From a bacterium (GTDB taxonomy: Bacteria > Patescibacteriota > Gracilibacteria > UM-FILTER-43-11): DNA of 13,241 nucleotides. Location: contig JAUHXI010000020.1 in assembly GCA_030426875.1 (NCBI GenBank), positions 1 to 13,241 of the forward strand. Reading direction: 5' to 3'. Shown piece by piece: positions 1 to 5,459 of the stretch. The position numbers were made by a program, and so were the translations under genes. The notes below the pieces were generated by a model. It made no database searches. It was not told the DNA's origin and was given only the letters and a program-made list of their open reading frames with translations. Position 1 is the first letter of the stretch. Every line of letters starts with the position of its first letter.

Positions 1-43
1 CAAGAATAGGTCGTTCCGCAAAAAGACGATAACAATGAGGCAC

Positions 44-81
44 AAAAAACCAGCACTTTCGATTGAAAGCACTGGTTTTTT
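44..81 (-). terminator. Rho-independent terminator of the zinc-ribbon/RGG gene
   Basis: Two 17-base arms (44-60 and 65-81) enclose a 4-base loop. Read on the minus strand the stem is continuous, because the two positions that mismatch on the plus strand (54 and 55) become G-U wobbles. The transcript ends in a U run from the A tract at 44-49. It begins 13 bases past the stop codon of the minus-strand gene ending at 95. On the plus strand it could also work, less well, for a gene that ends left of the window. Confidence 0.85.
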
Positions 82-94
82 ATTTAAACAATGA

Positions 95-976
95 CTATTT
101 TTTCTTCTTAACCACCTTCTTTTTAGCAGCTGCTTTTTTTGGAGCGGCTTTTTTTACAACTTTCTTCTTAGCAGCAGCCTTCTTTGGAGCGGCCTTTGTG
201 ACTGCTTTTTTCTCTACTTTCTTTTCGACCTTCTTCTTAGCAGCTGCTTTTTTAGCAGGTGCTTTTTTTTCAACCACTTCTTTCTTTGTCTTCACCTCTG
301 CCTTCTTTTTAGAAGGCTTTTTTTCTGATTTAGTCTCATCTTTTTCAACCACAAATTCTCGTTTAGGGTGGATGAGTTCTAGTACTTTCAAAATTTTATC
401 CAATTTTTTATTGAGGGCCTCAAAATCTTTTTCATGAGAGGCACCTCCACCAGAACTGGAACCGGCACCGGCATTTGACTTATTGTAAGGGCCTGATTTT
501 TTGAACTGATAATCATCATTGCCCCCTCCTGCAAAACAATCACTGCAATAAACTGGTTTTTCGCCTGTGGGCTTAAAAGGAACTTCGCAAGAACGTCCAC
601 AATCTGCACAGGTAGCGCGGTGCATTTGCCTGTCATTCCTATCATTAAAATTTGACCGTCCTGAATCACGCCCGCCTCTTCCACGATCGTCGTAACGGTT
701 GTTAGGCCTTGAATCTCCTTTACCCTGAAAACAATTACTACAAAGTACTGGCTTATTACCACTGGGTTTAAAGGGAACTTCACACCCATTACCGCAATCC
801 GCACAGGTGGCATGATGCATTTCTGGCCTTCCTTGACTGCGCCCTCCAAATCCACCACCGCGATTGCCCCCTCCACCTCGACCACCTCCATAACCACCGC
901 CGCCACTTCGGCCTCCGCCACCATAACCACCACCACTTCGGCCTCCGCCACCTCGACTACTGTTGAAATTACCCAT
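95..976 (-). CDS. Double CxxC-x17-CxxC zinc-ribbon protein with RGG repeats and histone H1-like tail
   Basis: The 293-residue protein has four visible parts. Residues 8-46 are glycine/arginine repeats of RGG and YGG type. Two copies of a zinc-ribbon-like module follow, with cysteines at 58/61/79/82 and 123/126/144/147, each CxxC-x17-CxxC and each preceded by an MHxATC start. Residues 181-203 form a short amphipathic, coiled-coil-like helix. From about 209 to the end is a Lys/Ala/Pro-rich tail with a 15-residue unit repeated in tandem (262-276, 277-291). The CxxC-x17-CxxC family is, as I recall, frequent in candidate-phylum bacteria and has no assigned reaction. RGG boxes and lysine-rich tails generally bind RNA or DNA, so a nucleic-acid-binding or nucleoid role is inferred. 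There is no signal peptide or membrane segment. The start at 976 directly precedes the RGG region; no Shine-Dalgarno sequence is present. Overlapping open frames here are by-products of low complexity. Confidence 0.85.
   Translation of the reverse strand: MGNFNSSRGGGGRSGGGYGGGGRSGGGGYGGGRGGGGNRGGGFGGRSQGRPEMHHATCADCGNGCEVPFKPSGNKPVLCSNCFQGKGDSRPNNRYDDRGRGGRDSGRSNFNDRNDRQMHRATCADCGRSCEVPFKPTGEKPVYCSDCFAGGGNDDYQFKKSGPYNKSNAGAGSSSGGGASHEKDFEALNKKLDKILKVLELIHPKREFVVEKDETKSEKKPSKKKAEVKTKKEVVEKKAPAKKAAAKKKVEKKVEKKAVTKAAPKKAAAKKKVVKKAAPKKAAAKKKVVKKKK
104..193 (-). repeat. Two 45-base tandem repeats encoding the Lys/Ala tail
   Basis: The codons for residues 262-276 and 277-291 encode the same 15-residue unit, AAPKKAAAKKKVVKK. 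A degenerate third copy lies just N-terminal, around residues 238-252. Such repeats can expand or contract by slippage, so the tail length may vary between strains. Confidence 0.75.
839..955 (-). repeat. Gly/Arg-rich (RGG/YGG) low-complexity repeat
   Basis: Codons for residues 8-46 of the zinc-ribbon protein consist of degenerate short units such as GGGRSGGGYGG. On the plus strand these appear as repeated cctccgcca/ccaccac blocks. The composition is much more GC-rich than the lysine tail of the same gene. Confidence 0.7.
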
Positions 977-1020
977 AATATTTAATGTTTAATGAACCGT
1001 TTAAAAGCTAACCAGTAGAG

Positions 1021-1047
1021 ATTATAGGTAGTGATGTTAAAAAGCAA
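1021..1047 (-). promoter_or_regulatory. Candidate promoter of the zinc-ribbon/RGG gene
   Basis: Read on the minus strand, a perfect TATAAT lies at 1026-1021. A weak TTGCTT at 1047-1042 could act as the -35 box, with a short 15-base spacer. Transcription would start near 1014, giving a leader of roughly 38 bases. The -10 match is good; the -35 assignment is uncertain. Confidence 0.4.
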
Positions 1048-1095
1048 GTTGAATAAACAAAAAACCTCAACCCTATCCAAAATGGCTCAATTGAT

Positions 1096-1101
1096 TATAA
1101 T
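1096..1101 (+). promoter_or_regulatory. Candidate -10 box for the GIY-YIG gene
   Basis: A perfect TATAAT lies at 1096-1101, with no convincing -35 box at the usual distance. Start would fall near 1108, giving a leader of about 66 bases that includes the 1130-1149 hairpin. It is back to back with the minus-strand promoter at 1021-1047. Confidence 0.35.
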
Positions 1102-1129
1102 AGGAACTAGCCCACCTCATACACCGTAA

Positions 1130-1149
1130 AGATGCAAGATTTTGCATCT
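1130..1149 (+). other. 8-bp leader hairpin upstream of the GIY-YIG start
   Basis: AGATGCAA and TTGCATCT form a perfect 8-bp stem around a 4-base loop (1138-1141). No U run follows, so it is not a normal terminator. An in-frame ATG at 1132 is buried in the left arm, which favours initiation at the exposed ATG at 1174. Confidence 0.5.
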
Positions 1150-1173
1150 CTACCAAAACCATTGACCACTCAA

Positions 1174-1413
1174 ATGCATCATATCTACATCGCTCGCTGT
1201 AGCGACAACACCCTCTACACCGGCTATACAACAGACCTAAAAAAACGAGAAGAAACTCACAATGCGGGTAAGGGAGCTGCTTACACGCGAGCCAGACTCC
1301 CTGTAGAATTTGTTTATTCAGAAACACTTGAAACTAAATCCGAAGCCATGAAACGGGAATGGGAGATCAAGCAGATGAAAAGAAGCGAAAAGGATAAACT
1401 TATCAACTCCTAG
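1174..1413 (+). CDS. GIY-YIG nuclease superfamily protein (UPF0213/YhbQ-like)
   Basis: The 79-residue protein has the compact single-domain GIY-YIG layout seen in the YhbQ/UPF0213 group. Tyr5 lies in the first strand, LYTG (14-17) stands in for the YIG element, Arg25 and the HN pair (29-30) follow, then the AYTRARLPVE segment (36-45), the catalytic-type Glu57 within SEA, and a basic REWEIK helix (61-66). Length and order match the family. Members cut or bind nucleic acid, but the cellular role of this small group is poorly defined. An earlier in-frame ATG at 1132 would add 14 residues. I prefer 1174, because the domain starts right there and the upstream ATG is inside a hairpin. No Shine-Dalgarno sequence is seen at either start. 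The hairpin repeat at 1421 follows the stop by 7 bases and may terminate the transcript. Confidence 0.85.
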   Translation: MHHIYIARCSDNTLYTGYTTDLKKREETHNAGKGAAYTRARLPVEFVYSETLETKSEAMKREWEIKQMKRSEKDKLINS

Positions 1414-1420
1414 CAACTAA

Positions 1421-1457
1421 CGCTGGAGCACTCTTGTAGAGTGGTTCAGGAGGTTTT
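1421..1457 (+). repeat. Left copy of a 37-base inverted hairpin repeat, possible terminator
   Basis: This copy matches the reverse complement of 2290-2326 at 33 of 37 positions without gaps. Its core is a perfect 6-bp stem, CACTCT/AGAGTG, around a TGT loop, and it ends in TTTT. It begins 7 bases after the stop of the GIY-YIG gene, so a terminator role is plausible. Of the four differences from the other copy, two are a compensating pair in the stem (C-G here, T-A there). Confidence 0.75.
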
Positions 1458-1539
1458 GGCATTATTTTCATTGAAAGATTCCTAAGGACTTGCATCCCTA
1501 CAGATGAATGCTTTTTTTGAAGGCAATAAGCAGATTTTG

Positions 1540-1568
1540 TTGATAAATTTCAGTAAATCTAATACAAT
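1540..1568 (+). promoter_or_regulatory. Promoter of the haem-oxygenase-fold gene
   Basis: TTGATA at 1540-1545 and TACAAT at 1563-1568 are separated by exactly 17 bases, each close to the sigma-70 consensus. Transcription would start near 1575, leaving a leader of about 19 bases before the ATG at 1594. The leader contains no Shine-Dalgarno sequence. Confidence 0.7.
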
Positions 1569-1593
1569 AGAAAACTCCTAGATAACTTAAAAA

Positions 1594-2280
1594 ATGCCTG
1601 AACAACAAAGACCTGAAAGCATCGTTAAAAACAATGAGGCAGCCCGATCAAAACTTTTGGAAACAGCACGATGTGGAGAATACTCTCAGGAGCAGATGAG
1701 GAGAATTATAAAAAGTCGATTTGCCATTGCTCAACGGTTCACTGACTTTCTGGCAGGTATTTTAAAAAAGTTAAACGAAATAACCGATTCAGGGGAAAGG
1801 ACTGAGGCTGTCAAGAAAATGGTTCAAAAAAATCTATCAGAAGAAACCGCTGAAAATGGGGGTACATCCCATGAAGTTTTAAGGAAAAGACTCTTGAGTG
1901 CAGTAGGTGCTTTGACTGAGGAGAGTGAGCTGAAATTGCCTGAAGAAGGCGAAGGGTATCATAATGGCTTCATGCAAATCATTGAAACAGGATCCGTTCC
2001 CAGGATTTTAGGTGCTTTTTTCGCTCGAGAACTGTTTGCCACGATTGAATATGAGGCCTATCGAACAGGGATTAAATTAGTTTTCCCTGAGATTACAAGC
2101 CCACAAGTCGCCCACCTCACCCTCCATGAAAGCCGGGATCATGCTCATGCTCAAGAGGTATTTGAAGTCATCACGCTTTACCCAGAAGCCGCTGGAGAAG
2201 TTTATGAAGGGGTTCAAGAAGGCATGGGAATAATTAACCGATATCTACAGGAAATGAAAAATAAGCTTACAATAGAGTAA
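1594..2280 (+). CDS. Haem-oxygenase-fold di-metal oxidase (CADD/TenA/PqqC-like)
   Basis: The 228-residue protein is helical and soluble, with no signal peptide. The key signature is H178-x3-D182-x2-H185 near the C-terminus. Upstream are E146, 32 residues before H178, and an NLSEE...H segment (80-93; E83/E84 and H93). These positions and spacings follow the metal ligands of the haem-oxygenase-like diiron oxidases (CADD, UndA, SznF type); as I recall, CADD uses a Glu and His in the third helix, then Glu, His, Asp and His with the same 32/4/3 spacing. Reaction and substrate cannot be read from sequence. Known members make p-aminobenzoate from a self tyrosine, decarboxylate fatty acids or hydroxylate nitrogen. 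The N-terminal 60 residues are divergent. The gene stands alone with its own promoter, between two inverted hairpin repeats. An inactive TenA-like protein is the main alternative. Confidence 0.7.
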   Translation: MPEQQRPESIVKNNEAARSKLLETARCGEYSQEQMRRIIKSRFAIAQRFTDFLAGILKKLNEITDSGERTEAVKKMVQKNLSEETAENGGTSHEVLRKRLLSAVGALTEESELKLPEEGEGYHNGFMQIIETGSVPRILGAFFARELFATIEYEAYRTGIKLVFPEITSPQVAHLTLHESRDHAHAQEVFEVITLYPEAAGEVYEGVQEGMGIINRYLQEMKNKLTIE

Positions 2281-2388
2281 TCATTCAAAAAAACCTGCTG
2301 AACCACTTTGCAAAAGTGCTCCAGCGAAATTGCGAAGCGCATGCATCACAGCCGAGACTAAGACCAGGAGAATGGCAAGGGTGTTCAT
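2281..2388 (-). pseudogene. 35-codon remnant resembling an EamA/DMT transporter N-terminus
   Basis: An ATG at 2388 opens a 35-residue frame that stops at 2281, next to the stop of the opposing gene. Its first 20 residues, MNTLAILLVLVSAVMHALRN, resemble the first transmembrane helix of EamA/DMT transporters, which often carry an SAxxHAxWN motif; the usual Trp is Arg here. Right after this point the frame enters the 37-base hairpin repeat (2326 down to 2290), so the rest of the peptide is encoded by repeat. I read it as a transporter gene cut off by the repeat or by a deletion. A real small membrane peptide is the alternative. It lies 20 bases past the HigA stop on the same strand. Confidence 0.35.
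2290..2326 (-). repeat. Right copy of the 37-base inverted hairpin repeat, likely terminator
   Basis: Read on the minus strand this is the second copy of the 1421-1457 element. The core stem is CACTTT/AAAGTG with a TGC loop. An outer GCTGGAG/GTTCAGC extension makes about 13 paired positions with one G-G mismatch, and a run of seven T follows (bases 2293-2287). That is the form of an intrinsic terminator for leftward transcription, such as from the HigB/HigA pair. The element also faces the 3' end of the oxidase gene. Confidence 0.7.
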
Positions 2389-2392
2389 GGCT

Positions 2393-2408
2393 GGAGCTTA
2401 ACAGCTCC
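2393..2408 (-). other. Short hairpin immediately after the HigA stop
   Basis: GGAGCT and AGCTCC form a perfect 6-bp stem around TAAC, directly next to the antitoxin stop codon at 2409-2411. No U run follows on the minus strand, so it may protect the 3' end or slow polymerase; the stronger terminator-like hairpin is at 2290-2326. Confidence 0.35.
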
Positions 2409-2681
2409 TCATTGCATCGTCACGACTAATTTTAGATCGAGCGCCTCGGCCACCTTCATCAAAAAGCTTAGGCTAGGATTGTAATTTCCTGATTCTAACC
2501 GAGAAATAGCCGACTGCTTGGTCCCCACCCGATCAGCCAGTTCAGACTGGGTAATCCCCTCTTCCAAACGCCTCTCAATGACCATCTTGGCAATAGCAAA
2601 CTCCAACGCCAGCTCATCATAAGCTTTTTTGAGCGCTTTATCCCTTAAGGCCTTCTTTTTGAAATTTTTAAATGACTTCAT
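2409..2681 (-). CDS. higA: HigA-type XRE antitoxin
   Basis: The 90-residue protein has a basic N-terminal helix region (residues 1-40) and a classic XRE helix-turn-helix at about 43-80, with ITQSELADRVGTKQSAISRL holding the two DNA-contact helices and ESGNYNPS the following turn. The C-terminal strand LKLVVTM is typical of antitoxins paired with HigB/RelE-type toxins. It should bind and neutralise the toxin encoded just upstream and repress the operon. It follows the toxin stop by 27 bases on the same strand, the usual toxin-first HigBA order. A promoter within that gap puts the transcription start at the ATG, so the antitoxin can also be made without the toxin. No Shine-Dalgarno sequence precedes the start at 2681. 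Confidence 0.88.
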   Translation of the reverse strand: MKSFKNFKKKALRDKALKKAYDELALEFAIAKMVIERRLEEGITQSELADRVGTKQSAISRLESGNYNPSLSFLMKVAEALDLKLVVTMQ

Positions 2682-2687
2682 GTTTCA

Positions 2688-2716
2688 ATAATAACGTATA
2701 TGTTATTTTTAATCAA
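2688..2716 (-). promoter_or_regulatory. Internal, apparently leaderless promoter of the antitoxin gene
   Basis: Read on the minus strand, TTGATT (2716-2711), a 17-base spacer and TATTAT (2693-2688) form a good sigma-70 promoter. Exactly 6 bases (2687-2682) separate the -10 box from the ATG, so transcription should begin at or within a base or two of the start codon. The -35 box overlaps the last toxin codons and its stop. Confidence 0.6.
2690..2707. promoter_or_regulatory. Palindrome in the HigB-HigA gap, candidate antitoxin operator
   Basis: AATAAC and GTTATT flank a GTATAT centre, giving an 18-base near-palindrome. It lies within the gap between toxin and antitoxin genes and fills most of the spacer between the -35 and -10 boxes of the internal promoter. 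This is where a dimeric XRE antitoxin would block RNA polymerase. Operator function is inferred. Confidence 0.45.
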
Positions 2717-3017
2717 GGGTTTTTAAACGTTTTTTCACTAAATTGATTTCTTTATGAGGAATTTGCTGGGTTTTCTTGATGAAACCATGTAAGACAACGG
2801 CCTTCTTTTTATAAAAACAATAAAAAAGCCTCACTTCTACCTTACCTCGAACACGCAATTCAAATAAATTCTGTACCACCTTCTTGCTATGAGGCATGCA
2901 CAATTCTTTCCCAAATTGCTCGAGCAAATCCAAAGTGCGCAATGTCCTAGCCAAAGCTGGATTCTTTAAGGACGCCAAAAATTTCTCAACAGAGTCATTA
3001 ATAAATCTAATCTCCAT
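2709..3017 (-). CDS. higB: HigB/RelE-family toxin (Gp49-like)
   Basis: The 102-residue protein matches the phage-derived Gp49-like branch of the RelE/HigB toxins. The N-terminus carries a helical pair. Residues 51-68 hold the LFELRVRGKVEVRLFYCF strands and 74-83 the VVLHGFIKKT segment that carries the basic residues usual in this group. A final helix, INLVKKRLKTL, closes the fold. These toxins are ribosome-dependent mRNA endonucleases, so this one probably inhibits translation until bound by HigA. It precedes the antitoxin gene, as in HigBA pairs. The start at 3017 lies only 41 bases beyond the stop of the upstream monooxygenase gene. An extended -10 just upstream suggests its own leaderless transcript. 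No frame damage is visible, so the toxin appears intact. Confidence 0.85.
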   Translation of the reverse strand: MEIRFINDSVEKFLASLKNPALARTLRTLDLLEQFGKELCMPHSKKVVQNLFELRVRGKVEVRLFYCFYKKKAVVLHGFIKKTQQIPHKEINLVKKRLKTLD

Positions 3018-3024
3018 AACAAAA

Positions 3025-3033
3025 AGTCTAGCA
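3025..3033 (-). promoter_or_regulatory. Extended -10 promoter of higB, possibly leaderless
   Basis: Read on the minus strand, TGC followed by TAGACT (3033-3025) is an extended -10 element. Seven bases separate it from the ATG at 3017, so the transcript would start next to the start codon. Only a weak TTAATA at 3055-3050 (19-base spacer) is available as a -35 box. Confidence 0.4.
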
Positions 3034-3058
3034 CATTGAGATTAAGAGATATTAAATT

Positions 3059-4252
3059 TTACTTTTCAAGCTCATAGCTTGAATCGAAAATACTCTCCAA
3101 ATCAATCCCCCTAAACACAAACGGAAGCATCATCGGCCAATGCATGATGCGGGTGGCTAAATTGTAAAAAAATAGAGCCCGCTTGTTTTTGGGAATGAAA
3201 GAACTCGTAAAATTCCGCGCTTCTTTTTGTTTTTGCTCCACTACCGGCATAAGAACTCGTTCATAATTCTCGAAAGCTGCTTGGTAATTACCCCCCTCCT
3301 TCCGCAGCTCATTCGCCAAAACATAAGCCTCCGTCATCCCCATCGTCGCCCCTTGACCAGCCAGGAGCGTGAGGCAAGCCCCCGCATCCCCTGCCAAAAC
3401 CACTCGACCTTTGTGCCAGGTGGGCATTTCAATCTGCGTGACCTCATCAAAAAACAATTGATCCGTCTCATCCAATTTTTCGAGTAGACCAGGAGCATAT
3501 CCCTCCATACCCTTGAATTTTTTGCGAATCAAATCCTTGCGTTTTTCAGGTGAAACAAAGCGAGACGATTTGGACGCCCAGACCATGAATGAAGCCGCCA
3601 TCCCTTTCTTATTTTTTCCTAGGGGATGCACCCCCACCATCCGATCAACTTCGGTGTGGGTGTACAGGTTATTCTTTAATTTGAATGGATCTTTAAACAA
3701 GAAGGCTGCCACGTGATACCCAAGAAATTTTTTGAACCTTTTCTCAGGACCAAACACTAGCTCACGAACTTTGGAGTGAATCCCATCCGCACCCACCACC
3801 AAGTCATAACTTTCCTTTCGGCCATCCTCAAACGTGACTTTGGCCGACTTTTTCAATTCTTGAATCGACTTGATGGACGTGGAAAATTGGATCGGTACAT
3901 CCTTTTTTATCTGTTTATAAAGAAGGTCCTCCAACTCTCCCCGCATAATACTCAAATACCTCCCACCCAAATGCTTTTGCATTTTTTTACGAGTCAGGCT
4001 GCCGTGAGGTCTCATTTTAGCATTGGCAAAAATCAAATCTTTAAAGCCATGTGTTTTGTCCACTTTTTTCAAGGCTTCTAAAAGACCCATGGCCTCTCCG
4101 ACGTCGTAACCTGATCCAAAGAAATCCATCATGTAACCTTGGTTTCTAAGTTCTGGCCAGATTTCAATGAGCTCGGGTTCGTGGCCAAATTTCTTCAGCC
4201 AATAAGCTAGAGTGAGGCCTGTGATACCAGCACCGGAGATGAGGATTTTCAT
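3059..4252 (-). CDS. FAD-dependent aromatic-type monooxygenase (TetX/PHBH family)
   Basis: The 397-residue protein opens with the dinucleotide-binding GAGITG (7-12) directly after a first strand, then R104 (the conserved FAD contact), the GADGIHSKVR segment (154-163) of the DG motif, and GDAGACLTLLAGQGATMG (288-305), the GD motif that contacts the FAD ribityl chain. The His that often follows GDAA in this family is replaced, but the LAGQGA form is common among TetX-like and antibiotic-tailoring enzymes. The expected reaction is NAD(P)H- and O2-dependent hydroxylation of an organic substrate. The substrate is unknown, and nothing here proves tetracycline inactivation. There is no signal peptide; a C-terminal hydrophobic stretch (about 360-382) may pack against the FAD domain or a membrane. 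It has its own candidate promoter and no catabolic neighbours. Confidence 0.85.
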   Translation of the reverse strand: MKILISGAGITGLTLAYWLKKFGHEPELIEIWPELRNQGYMMDFFGSGYDVGEAMGLLEALKKVDKTHGFKDLIFANAKMRPHGSLTRKKMQKHLGGRYLSIMRGELEDLLYKQIKKDVPIQFSTSIKSIQELKKSAKVTFEDGRKESYDLVVGADGIHSKVRELVFGPEKRFKKFLGYHVAAFLFKDPFKLKNNLYTHTEVDRMVGVHPLGKNKKGMAASFMVWASKSSRFVSPEKRKDLIRKKFKGMEGYAPGLLEKLDETDQLFFDEVTQIEMPTWHKGRVVLAGDAGACLTLLAGQGATMGMTEAYVLANELRKEGGNYQAAFENYERVLMPVVEQKQKEARNFTSSFIPKNKRALFFYNLATRIMHWPMMLPFVFRGIDLESIFDSSYELEK

Positions 4253-4289
4253 GTTTTTGTTTTTTAAAAAGCGCCCTAACTTTTTTCCA

Positions 4290-4317
4290 GGATAACATTT
4301 TTACTGCAATTTGCAAT
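4290..4317 (-). promoter_or_regulatory. Candidate promoter of the FAD monooxygenase gene
   Basis: Read on the minus strand, TTGCAA (4317-4312), a 16-base spacer and TATCCT (4295-4290) preceded by TGT form an extended -10 promoter. The start would be near 4283, giving a leader of about 30 bases before the ATG at 4252. Confidence 0.4.
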
Positions 4318-4334
4318 GAATTGGGGGTATGATT

Positions 4335-5453
4335 TTAATACTCCAACCACCATTTTTCGTATGACTGTGGCTCACCCAAGACTAGCCACTCCCCTATTTT
4401 AGGGTGCGCAAGAGCAACATTGAGTTCGGCTGCCTTCTTTTTGACCCGCTCAATGGGATCGGTCCATGCATGAAGAGATAACTTAAAGGCTCCCCAGTGG
4501 ATCGGCATCATCAATTCAGCCTTGAGGTCAATGCTGGCTTGCACGGTTTCTTCGGGGAACATGTGAATTTTAGACCACAAACGGTTGTATTGACCACATT
4601 CCATCATGGCAAAATCAAAAGGGCCATACTTGTCTCCAATGGTTTTAAAATGAGGACCATAGCCCCCGTCGCCGCTAAAATAGAGGCTTTCGGTGGCCGA
4701 TTGAACCACCCATGACCCCCAAAGGGTGCTGAAACGATCGGTCAACCCTCGACCAGAAAAATGTTGTGAAGGAGTAAAAACAAAGGTCACATCTTCATGC
4801 CTCACCTCGTCCCACCAGTCCATTTCGGTGATTTTATCCGCCTTGACCCCCCAGGCTTTCAGGTGGACCCCTACCCCCAAGGGCACATAAAAACGCTCCA
4901 CCTTAGGGTCCAATTTTTTGATAGAATCACAATCCAAATGGTCATAATGATCGTGCGAAATGATCACAGCATCAATGTGGGGCAAGTCTTCAACTTTAAG
5001 AGGCAGGGTTTTACTAAAACGCTTAACTCCTAACCAAGGATGAGGCGCTGCCACAGGGCCAAGCATGGGGTCCAAAAGCACATTCAACTGGCCCATTTGG
5101 AGCAAAAAAGCAGAATGTCCAAACCAAAGCAATCGGGATTTATCAGATTTAGACCGGGTGAGCTCAGAAGGATTGACAATTTGGGGTGTGATTTCTTTTT
5201 TAGGCGTGGTGTTGGAATGGGATTTTAAATACTGAATCATCAACTTAAAAAACTCTCGTGTGCTTATGTTAAAGCGGACCTTCACCAGATTCACAAATTT
5301 TCCATTGTTGTGATTTTTGGAGTGAGCAAAGGCTTTTTTTTGGTCAGAGGAGATTTTTCCTCCAAACTGCGGACTAAACGTAATGAATAAGATGGCTGAA
5401 AGCGTCACTAAAAACAAAATGCCGATGATGATCACTATGACGTATTTTATCAT
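4335..5453 (-). CDS. Membrane-anchored NAPE-PLD-like metallo-beta-lactamase-fold hydrolase
   Basis: The 372-residue protein starts with one hydrophobic segment (about 3-25), probably a membrane anchor or uncleaved signal. The fold starts near 108 with LLWFGHSAFLL and LLDPMLGP (126-133). Metal ligands are readable in the family order: H167, H169, D171 and H172 (SHDHYDHLD), H231 (PSQHFSGR), D262 (YFSGDGGY) and H319 (MPIHWGAF). This is the pattern of the N-acylphosphatidylethanolamine phospholipase D group, a dinuclear zinc phosphodiesterase family. A lipid or other phosphodiester substrate is likely but unproven; UlaG-like lactonases are the nearest alternative. With the N-terminal anchor the enzyme would sit at the membrane, outside or inside depending on topology. 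It lies between the SulP and monooxygenase genes, with its own promoter. Confidence 0.87.
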   Translation of the reverse strand: MIKYVIVIIIGILFLVTLSAILFITFSPQFGGKISSDQKKAFAHSKNHNNGKFVNLVKVRFNISTREFFKLMIQYLKSHSNTTPKKEITPQIVNPSELTRSKSDKSRLLWFGHSAFLLQMGQLNVLLDPMLGPVAAPHPWLGVKRFSKTLPLKVEDLPHIDAVIISHDHYDHLDCDSIKKLDPKVERFYVPLGVGVHLKAWGVKADKITEMDWWDEVRHEDVTFVFTPSQHFSGRGLTDRFSTLWGSWVVQSATESLYFSGDGGYGPHFKTIGDKYGPFDFAMMECGQYNRLWSKIHMFPEETVQASIDLKAELMMPIHWGAFKLSLHAWTDPIERVKKKAAELNVALAHPKIGEWLVLGEPQSYEKWWLEY

Positions 5454-5459
5454 GAATCA

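Noticed and set aside
3..32. Possible 3' end of a plus-strand gene reading RIGRSAKRR then TAA
   Set aside because: Only nine codons are inside the window and no family can be assigned; the hairpin at 44-81 fits the minus-strand gene better.
104..193. CRISPR-like repeat array in the lysine tail region
   Set aside because: The repeats are in-frame coding units without spacers and belong to the Lys/Ala tail.
388..951. A 187-codon open frame on the minus strand inside the zinc-ribbon/RGG gene
   Set aside because: It is an offset frame of the low-complexity RGG region; it lacks domain features, and the main frame has clear zinc modules.
1073..1327. Minus-strand open frame opposite the GIY-YIG gene
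   Set aside because: The plus strand has a recognisable domain with ordered motifs; the opposite frame shows none.
1460..1520. Second terminator upstream of the oxidase gene, before the T run at 1512-1518
   Set aside because: The only pairing is a 4-bp GCAT/ATGC stem with a long loop, too weak to support.
1421..2326. Integron cassette or classic transposon bounded by the 37-base repeats
   Set aside because: attC sites would be in direct orientation, there is no transposase or integrase, and the outer flanks show no matching target duplication.
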